Shown in pieces: positions 34,111 through 43,116 of a DNA stretch of 64,000 nt. Position 1 is the stretch's first letter; every line of letters begins with the position of its first letter. The DNA is taken from NCBI RefSeq assembly GCF_009689005.1, contig NZ_AP021879.1, forward strand, positions 5,489,724 to 5,553,723. Direction: 5' to 3'. Position numbers and translations under genes: made by a program. A model generated the notes under the pieces. It worked only from the letters and a program-made list of their open reading frames with translations. It had not been told where the DNA came from and ran no database searches. The stretch comes from Desulfosarcina ovata subsp. ovata. GTDB taxonomy: Bacteria > Desulfobacterota > Desulfobacteria > Desulfobacterales > Desulfosarcinaceae.

Positions 34111-35739
34111 ATGTTTTGTTTTCAATGTGAGCAGACAGCCAAAGGCGAAGGATGCACCAAGATCGGCGTATGCGGCAAGCAGCCCGAGGTGGCTGCCCTT
34201 CAGGATCTTCTCATTTATGCGGTAAAGGGCATTGCTCAGGTGGCGGTGGAAGGGGCCAGGGTGGGTGTCAGCGAACCGGCCGTTAACGCCTTTACCTGTG
34301 AGGCCATTTTTTCTACCCTGACCAATGTGGATTTCGATCCGGCCCGCTTCGTTACCCTGGTTAACGATGCCGCCCGGCATCGCGACGCCCTCAAGGCCAA
34401 GGTCCAGGCGGCCGGTGGCAGCGTGGTCTTTGCCGACGGTCCGGCGACCTTCACCCCCGCCGGGGATCAGGCCGGTCTGGTGGTCCAGGGTGAAACCGTG
34501 GGCGTCAAGTCCGATCCGTCGGTCAATCCGGATATCCTTTCCCTGCGCGAATTGATCGTATACGGCATCAAGGGGTTGGCCGCCTATGCCGACCATGCGC
34601 GCATTCTGGGGCAGGAGGATGACTCGGTCTACGCCTACATATACGAAGGGATGGCCGCCACCCTGGATAACACCCTCGGTGTCGACGACTATGTGGGCCT
34701 GGCCCTCAAGTGCGGCGAGATCAACCTCAAGGCCATGGAACTGCTCGATGCCGGCAACACCGGCACCTACGGCCATCCCGTGCCCACTGCCGTGCCCCTG
34801 GGCGCCAGGAAGGGCAAGGCCATCCTGGTCTCCGGCCACGATCTCAAGGATCTGGAGATGATTCTCAAACAGACCGATGGTAAGGCCATCAACGTATACA
34901 CCCACGGCGAGATGCTGCCCTGCCACGGTTATCCGGAACTGAAAAAATACAGCCACTTTTACGGCCACTACGGCACGGCCTGGCAGAATCAGGCCAAAGA
35001 GTTCGCCGCCTTTCCGGGCGCCATCGTCATGACCACCAACTGCATCCAGAAACCCAGGGATTCATACAAGGACAACATTTTTACCACCGGCCTGGTTGGC
35101 TGGCCTGGCGTGACCCACATCAAAGACAAGAATTTCACCCCGGCCATCGACAAGGCCCTTGCCATGCCCGGTTTCGAAGCGGATGTGCCCGGCAAGCAGG
35201 TCATGGTCGGTTTCGCCCGCAACGCGGTCATGGGCGTGGCCCCCACGGTCATCGAAGCCGTGAAGAACAAGGCCATCCGCCACTTCTTCCTGGTGGGCGG
35301 CTGCGACGGCGCCAAACCGGGCCGCGACTACTACACCGAGTTCGTGGAAAAGGTGCCCAAGGACTGTGTGGTCCTGACCCTGGCCTGCGGCAAGTTCCGC
35401 TTTTTCGACAAGGATCTGGGCGATATCGGCGGTATTCCGCGCCTTTTGGACGTGGGCCAGTGCAACGACGCCTACTCGGCCATCCAGATCGCCATGGCCC
35501 TGGCCGGTGCCTTCGAGTGCGGGGTCAACGACCTGCCGCTCTCCATGATCCTCTCCTGGTACGAGCAGAAGGCCTGCGTGATCCTGCTCTCCCTGCTGCA
35601 TCTGGGTATCAAGAACATCCGCCTGGGCCCCAGCCTGCCTGCCTTCATTACACCCAATGTGCTGGACGTGCTGGTGAAGAACTTCAACATCATGCCCATC
35701 GGCACCCCGGATGAGGATTTGAAAGCGATCCTGGGCTAA
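34111..35739 (+). CDS. hcp: Hydroxylamine reductase / hybrid cluster protein
   Basis: A cytoplasmic Fe-S-O hybrid-cluster enzyme that removes nitric oxide or hydroxylamine; NO reduction to N2O is the favoured role. It has 542 residues. The N-terminus MFCFQCEQTAKGEGC has the CX2CX8CX5C arrangement of the anaerobe-type cubane cluster. Hybrid-cluster ligand segments are present: HGEMLPCHGYPEL, MTTNCIQKP, LVGGCDGAKPGRDYYTEF, and LACGKFRFFDKD. GGAGGAG just upstream fixes the start at 34111, not at the in-frame ATG at 34030. It leads a group with the HD protein and ferredoxin, and probably is activated by the adjacent HcpR-like regulator. Confidence 0.97.
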   Translation: MFCFQCEQTAKGEGCTKIGVCGKQPEVAALQDLLIYAVKGIAQVAVEGARVGVSEPAVNAFTCEAIFSTLTNVDFDPARFVTLVNDAARHRDALKAKVQAAGGSVVFADGPATFTPAGDQAGLVVQGETVGVKSDPSVNPDILSLRELIVYGIKGLAAYADHARILGQEDDSVYAYIYEGMAATLDNTLGVDDYVGLALKCGEINLKAMELLDAGNTGTYGHPVPTAVPLGARKGKAILVSGHDLKDLEMILKQTDGKAINVYTHGEMLPCHGYPELKKYSHFYGHYGTAWQNQAKEFAAFPGAIVMTTNCIQKPRDSYKDNIFTTGLVGWPGVTHIKDKNFTPAIDKALAMPGFEADVPGKQVMVGFARNAVMGVAPTVIEAVKNKAIRHFFLVGGCDGAKPGRDYYTEFVEKVPKDCVVLTLACGKFRFFDKDLGDIGGIPRLLDVGQCNDAYSAIQIAMALAGAFECGVNDLPLSMILSWYEQKACVILLSLLHLGIKNIRLGPSLPAFITPNVLDVLVKNFNIMPIGTPDEDLKAILG

Positions 35740-35847
35740 GCCAGGGATTCGAGATCGTGTTTCTGAACGGCGTTATCGGTCGTCGCGGTATGACCAATAC
35801 AGCTTCCTCCCTCTGGCCTTGTCAGAAACACGATCTCAAACCCTGGC
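35740..35847. mobile_element. 108-bp inverted-repeat element (second family), copy 1
   Basis: The element starts on the base after the hcp stop. Its ends are inverted repeats: GAGATCGTGTTTCTGA near the left end matches the complement of the right, and GCCAGGG/CCCTGGC close it. The interior shares GCGTTATCGGTCGTCGC and CTTCCTCCCTC with the copy at 57479-57584. No coding capacity. It may form a hairpin that reduces transcription from hcp into the HD gene. The rest of the gap to 35940 shows nothing else. Confidence 0.8.
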
Positions 35848-35939
35848 AACTTGCCAGACAAGCATTATTTTTAAAATGTGGCTGCCGGGATTTCCGGTAG
35901 CCGGCCACTGAAACCAGATCAACGCGGAGGACAGCCACC

Positions 35940-36668
35940 ATGAAGTGCCCTGGACAGGATACCCTCTATTGGAAACCCGGTGCCATCTTTGAGGTGGCGT
36001 GTCCCCAGTGCGGCGCCAGTGTCGAATTTTTCAAGGATGATACGGCCCGCAAGTGCCCCAGTTGTCAGCACCGGTTCGTCAACCCTAACCTGGATTTCGG
36101 CTGCGCGGCCTACTGTCAGTATGCCGAGCAGTGCATTGGCACCCTGCCCGAGGAGTTTTTGCTGAATGCGGACGATCTGCTCAAGGACCGGGTGGCCATC
36201 GAGATGAAACGCTATTTCAAGGCGGATTTCAAACGCATCGGTCACGCCACCCGGGTGGCCCGCTATGCCGAGCGCATCGGACGCGTCGAAGGCAGCAACC
36301 CGGCCGTGGTGCTGTGCGCCGCTTATTTGCACGACATCGGTATCGTCCAGGCCGAGAAGAAGTACGGCAGCAGTGCGGCAAGGTATCAGGAGCAGGAAGG
36401 TCCGTCCGTGGCCCGTGAAATTTTGGAGAAACTGGGCGCCAAGCCGCCGCTGATTGAGGAGGTGTGCGACATCGTGGGTCACCATCACCACCCGCGTGAT
36501 GAGGAATCCTTGAACTTCAAAGTTCTCTATGACGCGGACCGGATTGCCAACCTGGAAGCGCGCAAGAAGAAAAACGGCCTTGTGCCGGAGAAGATCGAGC
36601 GCATCATCGCGAAGCAATTCCTCACTGCCGGAGGGCGCGAGGAAGCCCGCAAGACTCTGCTCGGATAA
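35940..36668 (+). CDS. HD-domain protein with N-terminal zinc ribbon
   Basis: A 242-residue cytoplasmic protein. Residues 20-45 form a zinc-ribbon-like unit (CPQCGASVEFF, then CPSCQHRF), followed by CAAYCQYAEQC, a further cysteine cluster. Residues 98-210 are an HD phosphohydrolase domain: GHATRVARYAERIG, AAYLHDIG, and VGHHHHPRDEESLNFKVLYD supply the H...HD...H...D metal ligands. The substrate is unknown. Genes of this type often sit next to hcp in deltaproteobacteria, which suggests a role under nitrosative or redox stress. It lies between hcp and the ferredoxin gene, downstream of a repeat element. Confidence 0.85.
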   Translation: MKCPGQDTLYWKPGAIFEVACPQCGASVEFFKDDTARKCPSCQHRFVNPNLDFGCAAYCQYAEQCIGTLPEEFLLNADDLLKDRVAIEMKRYFKADFKRIGHATRVARYAERIGRVEGSNPAVVLCAAYLHDIGIVQAEKKYGSSAARYQEQEGPSVAREILEKLGAKPPLIEEVCDIVGHHHHPRDEESLNFKVLYDADRIANLEARKKKNGLVPEKIERIIAKQFLTAGGREEARKTLLG

Positions 36669-36742
36669 CCAAAGGAACTCCGTCCATATATAAGGAAAGG
36701 AACGGTCACCGCGCCATCGGTGGCAGAAAAGACAGGTGAACC

Positions 36743-37489
36743 ATGAAAGTGACCCGCAAAATCATCCAGATTGACGAAGAACGCTGCGACGGCTGCGGCA
36801 ATTGCGTCCTCTCATGCGCCGAGGGGGCTCTGATCATTGTCGACGGAAAGGCCCGGGTGATTTCCGACAACCTGTGTGACGGCCTGGGCGCCTGTATGGG
36901 CGAGTGCCCCCAGGACGCCCTGCACATCATCGAGCGTGAGGCCGAGGAGTTTGACGAGGAGGCTGTGGAAAAACATCTGGAAACCCCGAAAGATGCGCCC
37001 GAGGAAAGCAAGACCATGCCCTGCGGCTGCCCCTCCACCCAGATTCAGAGTTTTGCTCCGACCGGCGATTGCCGGGACGCCAATATTCCCAGGACCCAGA
37101 CAACGGCCCCGGCTCAGTCCACACTCTCCCACTGGCCCGTGCAGATCCGCCTGATTCCGCCCACGGCGCCGTTCCTGAAGGGGGCCGATCTTCTGGTGGT
37201 GGCCGACTGCGTGCCGGTGGCCTTTCCCACCCTGCACCGGGATTTTCTGGCCGGCAAGGCGGTGATGGTCGGCTGCCCGAAATTTGACGACGCCCAGGAT
37301 TACATCGACCGGTTTGCCGAGATTTTCAAAACCGCCGATGTCAACAGCGTCACCACCGTGGTCATGGAAGTGCCCTGTTGCTCGGGCCTGCCATCGATCG
37401 TGAAAAAAGGCATGGAGAAAGCCGGCGTGCAGGTTCCGTCCAAGCAGGTGACCATCAGCACACAGGGAGAGATTCTGGAAACGCGCTGA
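36743..37489 (+). CDS. Ferredoxin-type 4Fe-4S protein, hcp-associated
   Basis: A 248-residue iron-sulfur protein. Two ferredoxin clusters are near the N-terminus: CDGCGNCVLSC and then CDGLGACMGECP. After an acidic linker there are further cysteines (MPCGCPS) and a C-terminal domain with LLVVADCVPVAFPTLHRDFL, VMVGCPKFDD and VVMEVPCCSGLPSIV, which probably binds another centre. It is a likely electron donor to the hybrid cluster protein; that is inferred from the conserved neighbourhood. Start codon ATG follows GAAAAGACAGGTG. It is the last gene of the hcp group, with no clear terminator. Confidence 0.9.
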   Translation: MKVTRKIIQIDEERCDGCGNCVLSCAEGALIIVDGKARVISDNLCDGLGACMGECPQDALHIIEREAEEFDEEAVEKHLETPKDAPEESKTMPCGCPSTQIQSFAPTGDCRDANIPRTQTTAPAQSTLSHWPVQIRLIPPTAPFLKGADLLVVADCVPVAFPTLHRDFLAGKAVMVGCPKFDDAQDYIDRFAEIFKTADVNSVTTVVMEVPCCSGLPSIVKKGMEKAGVQVPSKQVTISTQGEILETR

Positions 37490-37504
37490 ACGCGCCGGTT
37501 GGGG

Positions 37505-37900
37505 CTACTTTCTGTTTTTGCCCTTGCCGGTACCGAATCCGAAATCTTCCCTGGTTTTGGCCCATTCGTCGTGATCGAGCAGGCCGTCTCCGTTGGTATC
37601 GGCATTCTTAAACTGGTTTCGGCCCACATCGCCAACCTGCCCCTTGAGCTCCTCATAAGAAAGTTTTCCGTCGCCGTTGGCGTCCATCTGCATGAACCGG
37701 GTTCCCTGACCCTGATTGGCCTTCATCTGCTTCATTGTGCCGGATACCTTACCCGGATCAGCCTCCTTGCTCTGCATCTTGTTCTGCACCTGCATCTGAT
37801 CCATTGGTTTCACTTGATCGGATTTGCATTGCCCCGTCGTGGGCAAGACGATGACCATCAGAAAGACCATGCCACAAACAACAATCAATCCCTTTTTCAT
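37505..37900 (-). CDS. Exported EF-hand calcium-binding protein
   Basis: A 131-residue protein with an N-terminal signal sequence (LIVVCGMVFLMVIVLPTTG). A methionine/glutamine-rich stretch follows, then two canonical EF-hand loops: DANGDGKLSYEE and DTNGDGLLDHDE, each with Asp at positions 1, 3 and 5 and Glu at position 12. The protein likely binds calcium in the periplasm; its partner is unknown. The tail is basic (GTGKGKNRK). The start has AAAGGAGAAG directly upstream. It converges with the ferredoxin gene. Confidence 0.85.
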   Translation of the reverse strand: MKKGLIVVCGMVFLMVIVLPTTGQCKSDQVKPMDQMQVQNKMQSKEADPGKVSGTMKQMKANQGQGTRFMQMDANGDGKLSYEELKGQVGDVGRNQFKNADTNGDGLLDHDEWAKTREDFGFGTGKGKNRK

Positions 37901-38040
37901 TTCTTCTCCTTTCGATTGGTTTGAACGGTTTTATAGATTGGTTTTAAAAACGATGATCAACGCAAAAAGTTACATTCGGCACTGTCCTGTCGATAATGCA
38001 CCTGGCCGGTTATGATTTTTCCAGTTGTTCTTTCCGCTTT

Positions 38041-39420
38041 CTAATGGGTTCTCAGGTATTTCTGCAGGGGTTTGATCATTTCATCCTTCATCCGCTGGTT
38101 GATTTTGCGCCGCAACCCGGGAAACCTGAAGAGAAACAGGAGCAAGGCGTTGCGCAGGCGCGATGGCCAGTGGTGCTGGGGGAAGTCGAACAGGCCCAGG
38201 CGGCGGTAGTGGCCATAGTCGGCGCGAAACGGAAAACGCAGCCGGCCCCAGATTTCGTCCCGGAAGAGGATGGTTCCGGCCCGCCCCAGAAAGGTGGCCG
38301 GGGCGACAAACTGCTGGTCGGCATGCCGGATCAGGCGACGGGCCAGGGCGATCAGCTGTGCGTCGATCACAGCGGAATCGCCGGTTTCATCGGTCACGAT
38401 GCCCACCAGGCTGGCCCGTTGCATTTCCATATAGGCCTCAATGATCTGCCGCAGGTTGGCATTTTGGCCCAGGGGGCCGGAGATGATCATGCCGACCTGC
38501 TTGCCGCTCAGCGACGGGGTGTGCCCCATGAAGAACGACCGGTCGAAAAATTGCTTCCATCTTGAGGAGAGGTACCGGTCGGTCATTTCCCCTGCCCAGA
38601 TCAGAATGTCCGCCCGCATGATCCGGTCGCGGTAAGCCGCGTTGAACGCGTCCTTGCCCGCATAGATGCAGGTGTTGTCATAGGCACATTGCAGGCAGCC
38701 CAGGCAACCGCCCTTGATGTCCAGTGCACCAAGGTCGATTACACCAAGACAGCCGTTAAAACAGCGTCTCAAGTGTTGGTACATGCGGTCCAGATTGCTG
38801 TCCGGATTGATGGCGTCGGTGACCATGAGAACCTTGTGGCGTCCGGAATCGACTGATTTGACCCTTCTGCCGGGCCGGTACCGGAATTCAGGCCGGTTCA
38901 GCAGAACAAATCGTTTCGGTAGGGGGACATCACCGGTTGCCTCGCTGAAAAACAGGGTCGCAAACGCCTCCAGTCGTTTGCGTTCGGCTGCCTTGAGCAA
39001 GTCGTACATGTCTGCCGAAAAGTGGCCGAGGCAGCGCATCTCCAGGTCGTCACAAATAGCATGCAGGTAGTTGTGGGCGGTATGGTCGTAGAAATGGACC
39101 GATGTGGTCAGGATGGCCGCGGGTTTTCCAACAAAAACGGCCTGGGCGCCATTTTCGGCGATCAACTCGATAAAGCGCTTGTAACCGGCCGGTACGAGTA
39201 AGTAATAGACCGGGGTTGCCCAGAAGATGCCATCGGCCTGCCCGATTTCGTGCATAACGGCATCGAAGGCCGATCGGTCTGTTTCCAGGCGCCGGATGCG
39301 CTGGGTGACGTGGATCACTTTCAATTCATGCTGGGGAAAGGCGTTCTCAATATAGCGAATATATTGCAGGGTGACGCTTTTGACCCCTTTGGGGCTGCCG
39401 CTGAGAACGATGAATTTCAT
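38041..39420 (-). CDS. Tandem flavodoxin-like NAD(P)H-dependent FMN reductase
   Basis: A 459-residue protein made of two flavodoxin-like domains. Domain 1 (1-170) starts MKFIVLSGSPKGVKS, with TPVYYLLVPAGYKRFIE binding FMN. Domain 2 (about 195-390) repeats the pattern (KVLMVTDAINPDSNLDRMYQ) and contains GGCLGCLQCAYDNTC, a CX2CX2CX5C cluster that may bind Fe-S or zinc as in iron-sulfur flavoproteins. The remaining C-terminus is basic and possibly membrane-associated (NALLLFLFRFPGLRRKI). Its start overlaps the stop of the CHASE2 kinase by ATGA, so the genes are translationally coupled. It probably handles electrons or quinones in an unknown pathway. Confidence 0.8.
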   Translation of the reverse strand: MKFIVLSGSPKGVKSVTLQYIRYIENAFPQHELKVIHVTQRIRRLETDRSAFDAVMHEIGQADGIFWATPVYYLLVPAGYKRFIELIAENGAQAVFVGKPAAILTTSVHFYDHTAHNYLHAICDDLEMRCLGHFSADMYDLLKAAERKRLEAFATLFFSEATGDVPLPKRFVLLNRPEFRYRPGRRVKSVDSGRHKVLMVTDAINPDSNLDRMYQHLRRCFNGCLGVIDLGALDIKGGCLGCLQCAYDNTCIYAGKDAFNAAYRDRIMRADILIWAGEMTDRYLSSRWKQFFDRSFFMGHTPSLSGKQVGMIISGPLGQNANLRQIIEAYMEMQRASLVGIVTDETGDSAVIDAQLIALARRLIRHADQQFVAPATFLGRAGTILFRDEIWGRLRFPFRADYGHYRRLGLFDFPQHHWPSRLRNALLLFLFRFPGLRRKINQRMKDEMIKPLQKYLRTH

Positions 39421-42344
39421 TTTTTATCCAGTTCCTGCCTGACGGCCATCCCGATTTTCTCCAAGGTGTAGGGCTTGCGGACATAGCTGCCGGCCCCCAG
39501 GTCCTGCATGGCCTTGACGCGCTCGGAAGGGGCATACCCGCTGGCGATAATGGCCCGCTGTCCGGGACGCACCGTAAGGATCTTTTCATACGCCTCCAGC
39601 CCGTCCATTCCCGGTGGCATCACCATGTCGAGGACCACCAGATCCACGGCCTCGCTGCGGATACGATCAATGGCCGCTTCACCGCTGGGGGCCGAGGTTA
39701 CCCGGTAGCCCAGTTTGCCGAGCATGCGGACGGCAATTTCTCGCTGTTCGGCTATGTCATCGACCACCAGTACCGTTTCCGAACCAGTGTAGTCCTGCAG
39801 AACGGTTCGCTGTGGCGTATTGCCGATCTTATCACGGGTGGCCGGCAGATAAATGTCAAACCGGGTGCCCTCTCCCTCCCGGCTTTGGATATCCACGAAA
39901 CCGTTATGGTCCTTGACCGTGTTCCAGACCACCGTCATGCCCAGGCCCGATCCACTGCGGCCCATGCGTTTTTTACTGTAGAAGGGTTCAAAGATCCGGT
40001 GAAGGTCTTCAGTGGAGATTCCGACACCCTCATCGGCGATCCGCAGGATGACATATTCACCTTCATTGATTCGTTCGTAACGATTGACCTCGACGTCCAG
40101 GTAGCGGTTCCGCGTTGACAGGCAGATGGCTCCGCCTGCCGGCATGGCTTCGGCGGCATTGCCCACCAGATTCATAATCATTTTCAGGATATGGACAACG
40201 GAGCCCCGGGTGTTCATGAGGTCGTCGGCCAGATCGGTGGTGATACGGGTTTCAGGGTGGTTTTCCAGCAGACGTCCACATTCGGGTGTCTTGACGTAGC
40301 TGTTGACGATCTGGTTGACATTGACGATCAGATGATCCCTGACGCCGCGGCGGGCAATCATCAGCAGATCCTGGACAATATCGGCTGCCCGCTGGCCAGA
40401 CCGCTGGATGAGTTCAATTTTGCCGCGCATGGGGCTTTCTTCGGGCAGATCCAGAAGCAGCAGTTCCGGATAGCTGACGATCCCGCTGAGAATGTTGTTC
40501 AGGTCATGGGCCACGCCTGCGGCAAGGCTTCCGATGGCTTCCATTTTTTTTGACCGTTCCAGCCGTTGTTCCAGGCGCTTGCGTTCGTCAATGTCTTTGG
40601 CGATGCCCTGGGTGCCCACGAACGCATTTTCCGAAGGCTGGCCGTGGCTATAGATCCCCTCCGCCGACACGCTGAAATATCGCCCCTGGCACCCGCCTTC
40701 GTTGCCATTTGGAGAGAGCAGCAGGCGCACCTCCATGTCAGTGGTGGCGCGGCTTCCCGTGCGCCGTTCGTTGATGCGGTAGGTGGCCTTTGCCCGATCG
40801 TCCTCGGCGACCAGGTCGAGGATGTGGCGGCCCATCAGTGTTTCAGGCGGCTTTTTGTATTTGGCCACCGCCGGGCTCACGAAGGTGATATGCCCGGATG
40901 CGTTCAGACGGAAGACAATGTCCGGAATGGTCTTGATGATGGAGTTGAGGTTTTTTTCATTGTTTTTGATCAGGATCATCGCTTCCGTCAGTTGCCGGAC
41001 GGCTTTGCGCTGGCGGGTCCAGTACTTGAACAGCATGAGAAGTGGCCCGCCGGTAATGATGACCACCGCCGGAAGAAACGGCAGAATCAACGTTTGGCGA
41101 CTGATAAAAAGCAGATGCGCACCGACACCCAAAGCGAGGATCCCGGAGCCACCGACGATGATGGTGGGGAAAAACTCAAGCCGGGCAATACAGAGTCCGA
41201 ACAGCACGGCGACCAGCAGGGCCAACAGGATTTCCGCACCCACCATTGTTGCCGGGCGGTGGATGGTTTGGCCCGAGAGGATGGTTTCAATGGCCTGGGC
41301 ATGCACGTCCACGCCTGTGATCCGTCCGCCGGCGGGGGTCTGGTAGCTCGGGGCCAACCCGGCAGCCGACAAGCCCACCAGCACCACTTTGTCCCTGATC
41401 ACCGATGGATCCACCTGGCCGGCCAGAACCTGGCTGGCCGGGATGTGACGGGGGATGGAGCCTTTTTCCGTGAATCGGATCGTAAGGTTGCCGTTATCGT
41501 CAACGGGAATGGTGTGTGGTCCGATGAGAAGGCAGCACTGGACTCCCTGATGCCGGTCAATCCTTACCGGTTGGTGGGGGAGGGTGGCCAAAAGGGCCGC
41601 CAGGGCCAGGTTGGGGTAAGCGGCACCCTGGTAATAGATGATCAGGGGCAGGCGCCGCAGCACGCCGTCGCTATCGGGGTGACCATTCAAAAAACCGGCG
41701 TAAGGCGCACTGCGGGCAAGTTGGGCCATGTTGCAGACGGCGCTTTGGGCCTCGTGGAATGTCGGATAGCCGACGGCATCCGATGGTCGCCGGATGTCGA
41801 TGATTTCCAGTGGGGGAAGGGTGCAGTTGGTGGCGCCTTGCGCCTGATCTCCAAAAATGAAACTGAAACCCAGTACAAACGGACCGTTGGCCAGGGTCGC
41901 GGCCAGTACCGTATCGCTGGCCGACGGCGTGTCCGGGGGGGGCGGATGGGGCAAGTTTCCCGGCTGGCGGTCCCGGTGCCGGGGCGGCTCCTCGGGTTGG
42001 ACGGATGCGCTGCGACGGTCCGGTTCGGCCATAATGAAATCAAGGGCAATGCTTTTTGCTTCCATGCGGTTGATTTCCCCCAGCAGACGGGCCAGTCGTG
42101 AACGGGGCCATGGCCACTGCCCCCAGGAGGCCAGGGAATGCTCGTCGATATCCACCACCACGACTTGGTTGCTGATGGGAGGGGCAGGGACCGTTGCAAC
42201 GATGGCATCGGCTGTCTTTAGTTTTATGTGCTCGACGAAAAAAGGCTGAAGGAGGTAAACGACGCACCAGACAATGGCCAGCAAAACAGTCAGCGTGACG
42301 GTCAGACTGGCCGAGGGGTCTATGCTCTTTTTAGATCTGTCCAT
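39417..42344 (-). CDS. CHASE2-PAS hybrid histidine kinase with receiver
   Basis: A 975-residue membrane sensor. After a membrane helix (LTVTLTVLLAIVWCVVYLL) comes a ~320-residue extracytoplasmic CHASE2 domain (QVVVVDIDEHSLASWGQWPW, IDRHQGVQCCLLIGPH, DKVVLVGLSAAGLAPSYQTP), then two or three membrane helices, a PAS domain (DIVFRLNASGHITFVSPAVA), HisKA (SLAAGVAHDLNNILSG), HATPase (GSGLGMTVVWNTVKDHNG) and a C-terminal receiver (LVVLDMVMPPGMDGLEAYEK). ATG 42344 is chosen over a TTG at 42392. It lies downstream of OmpA- and FecR-like genes, a recurring set for CHASE2 proteins, and overlaps the flavodoxin-like gene. Confidence 0.88.
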   Translation of the reverse strand: MDRSKKSIDPSASLTVTLTVLLAIVWCVVYLLQPFFVEHIKLKTADAIVATVPAPPISNQVVVVDIDEHSLASWGQWPWPRSRLARLLGEINRMEAKSIALDFIMAEPDRRSASVQPEEPPRHRDRQPGNLPHPPPPDTPSASDTVLAATLANGPFVLGFSFIFGDQAQGATNCTLPPLEIIDIRRPSDAVGYPTFHEAQSAVCNMAQLARSAPYAGFLNGHPDSDGVLRRLPLIIYYQGAAYPNLALAALLATLPHQPVRIDRHQGVQCCLLIGPHTIPVDDNGNLTIRFTEKGSIPRHIPASQVLAGQVDPSVIRDKVVLVGLSAAGLAPSYQTPAGGRITGVDVHAQAIETILSGQTIHRPATMVGAEILLALLVAVLFGLCIARLEFFPTIIVGGSGILALGVGAHLLFISRQTLILPFLPAVVIITGGPLLMLFKYWTRQRKAVRQLTEAMILIKNNEKNLNSIIKTIPDIVFRLNASGHITFVSPAVAKYKKPPETLMGRHILDLVAEDDRAKATYRINERRTGSRATTDMEVRLLLSPNGNEGGCQGRYFSVSAEGIYSHGQPSENAFVGTQGIAKDIDERKRLEQRLERSKKMEAIGSLAAGVAHDLNNILSGIVSYPELLLLDLPEESPMRGKIELIQRSGQRAADIVQDLLMIARRGVRDHLIVNVNQIVNSYVKTPECGRLLENHPETRITTDLADDLMNTRGSVVHILKMIMNLVGNAAEAMPAGGAICLSTRNRYLDVEVNRYERINEGEYVILRIADEGVGISTEDLHRIFEPFYSKKRMGRSGSGLGMTVVWNTVKDHNGFVDIQSREGEGTRFDIYLPATRDKIGNTPQRTVLQDYTGSETVLVVDDIAEQREIAVRMLGKLGYRVTSAPSGEAAIDRIRSEAVDLVVLDMVMPPGMDGLEAYEKILTVRPGQRAIIASGYAPSERVKAMQDLGAGSYVRKPYTLEKIGMAVRQELDKK

Positions 42345-42429
42345 GACGGGTGATGAACGTCGTCCATGCTTTGGGTGCGGCTTCAGCGCCAAAAACGGTT
42401 CCTTGAATCAAGCATCGATGCACCGATGA

Positions 42430-43029
42430 TCAGCGCACGACGACTTCCACACGACGGTTTTTTGCATTGGCCACGTTATCGGCCGTTTTGACCAGGGGAT
42501 TTTCTTCGCCATGGGAAGAGACATCGATGAGGTCGTCCGTGATTCCGCCGCTGACCAGACGCATTCTGACCGCCTGGGCGCGGCGCATGGAAAGGTGCGT
42601 GTTATATGCCTTGTCGCCCATGGTATCGGTGTGCCCGACCACGGAAACCCGGGTGGGCATGCGCGCTTTTGCCGTAGCGATGATATCCGGCAGCCTGTCG
42701 CGGGATGCCGGTAGCAACGCTTCCGAATCGGACTGGAAGTACAGGATGAAGTGGATCGGAGAAGGCGGCTGATTTTTCAACACGGCACCGAACAGCTGTT
42801 CGATTTTTTCATCGCCGGCCGGTTCGGGCATGTCCGGAAGCGTCTGGTCGTCACGGACCGTGGTTGCATGATTGGCCTGATCGATTTTCACGGATCCAGC
42901 CGCGTTGGTTACCGTGACCTCTCCCACCGCCCCATTGGGATCGGGGACCAGGATCACCGTGGAACGGTGACCGCAGGCGGTTAATAAAAAGATTGCTGCA
43001 ATGAACATTCGGACAGATATGGGTCTCAT
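42430..43029 (-). CDS. OmpA-family lipoprotein
   Basis: A 199-residue lipoprotein with lipobox LLTAC near residue 18. The C-terminal half (about 90-199) is an OmpA-like peptidoglycan-binding domain: HFILYFQSDSEALLP, VSVVGHTDTMGDKAYNTHLS, MRRAQAVRMRL, and NRRVEVVVR. It should sit at the outer membrane and grip the cell wall. GGGAA seven bases before ATG 43029 selects this start. The middle region is not recognised. With FecR upstream and the CHASE2 kinase downstream it forms an envelope-sensing group. Confidence 0.9.
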   Translation of the reverse strand: MRPISVRMFIAAIFLLTACGHRSTVILVPDPNGAVGEVTVTNAAGSVKIDQANHATTVRDDQTLPDMPEPAGDEKIEQLFGAVLKNQPPSPIHFILYFQSDSEALLPASRDRLPDIIATAKARMPTRVSVVGHTDTMGDKAYNTHLSMRRAQAVRMRLVSGGITDDLIDVSSHGEENPLVKTADNVANAKNRRVEVVVR

Positions 43030-43073
43030 TATGGGTTCCCTTGTTTTTGATGACGTCATGGAGAAAGCGAACC

Positions 43074-43096
43074 ATAGCATTCAAGATAATGTTTTT
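43074..43096 (+). repeat. Solo terminal repeat of the second element family
   Basis: The 23 bp beginning ATAGCATTCAAGATAATG and ending in a T-run equals the left end of the element at 57479. Nothing else of the element remains. It lies between the FecR and OmpA genes. Confidence 0.6.
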
Positions 43097-43116
43097 TTGA
43101 CGGTTCAGATGAAGGG

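Noticed and set aside
33892..34968. 358-codon antisense frame across hcp
   Set aside because: Shadow of hcp, which has complete cysteine ligands.
36669..36742. Extra HcpR-type site before the ferredoxin gene
   Set aside because: No TTGAC-N4-GTCAA palindrome present.
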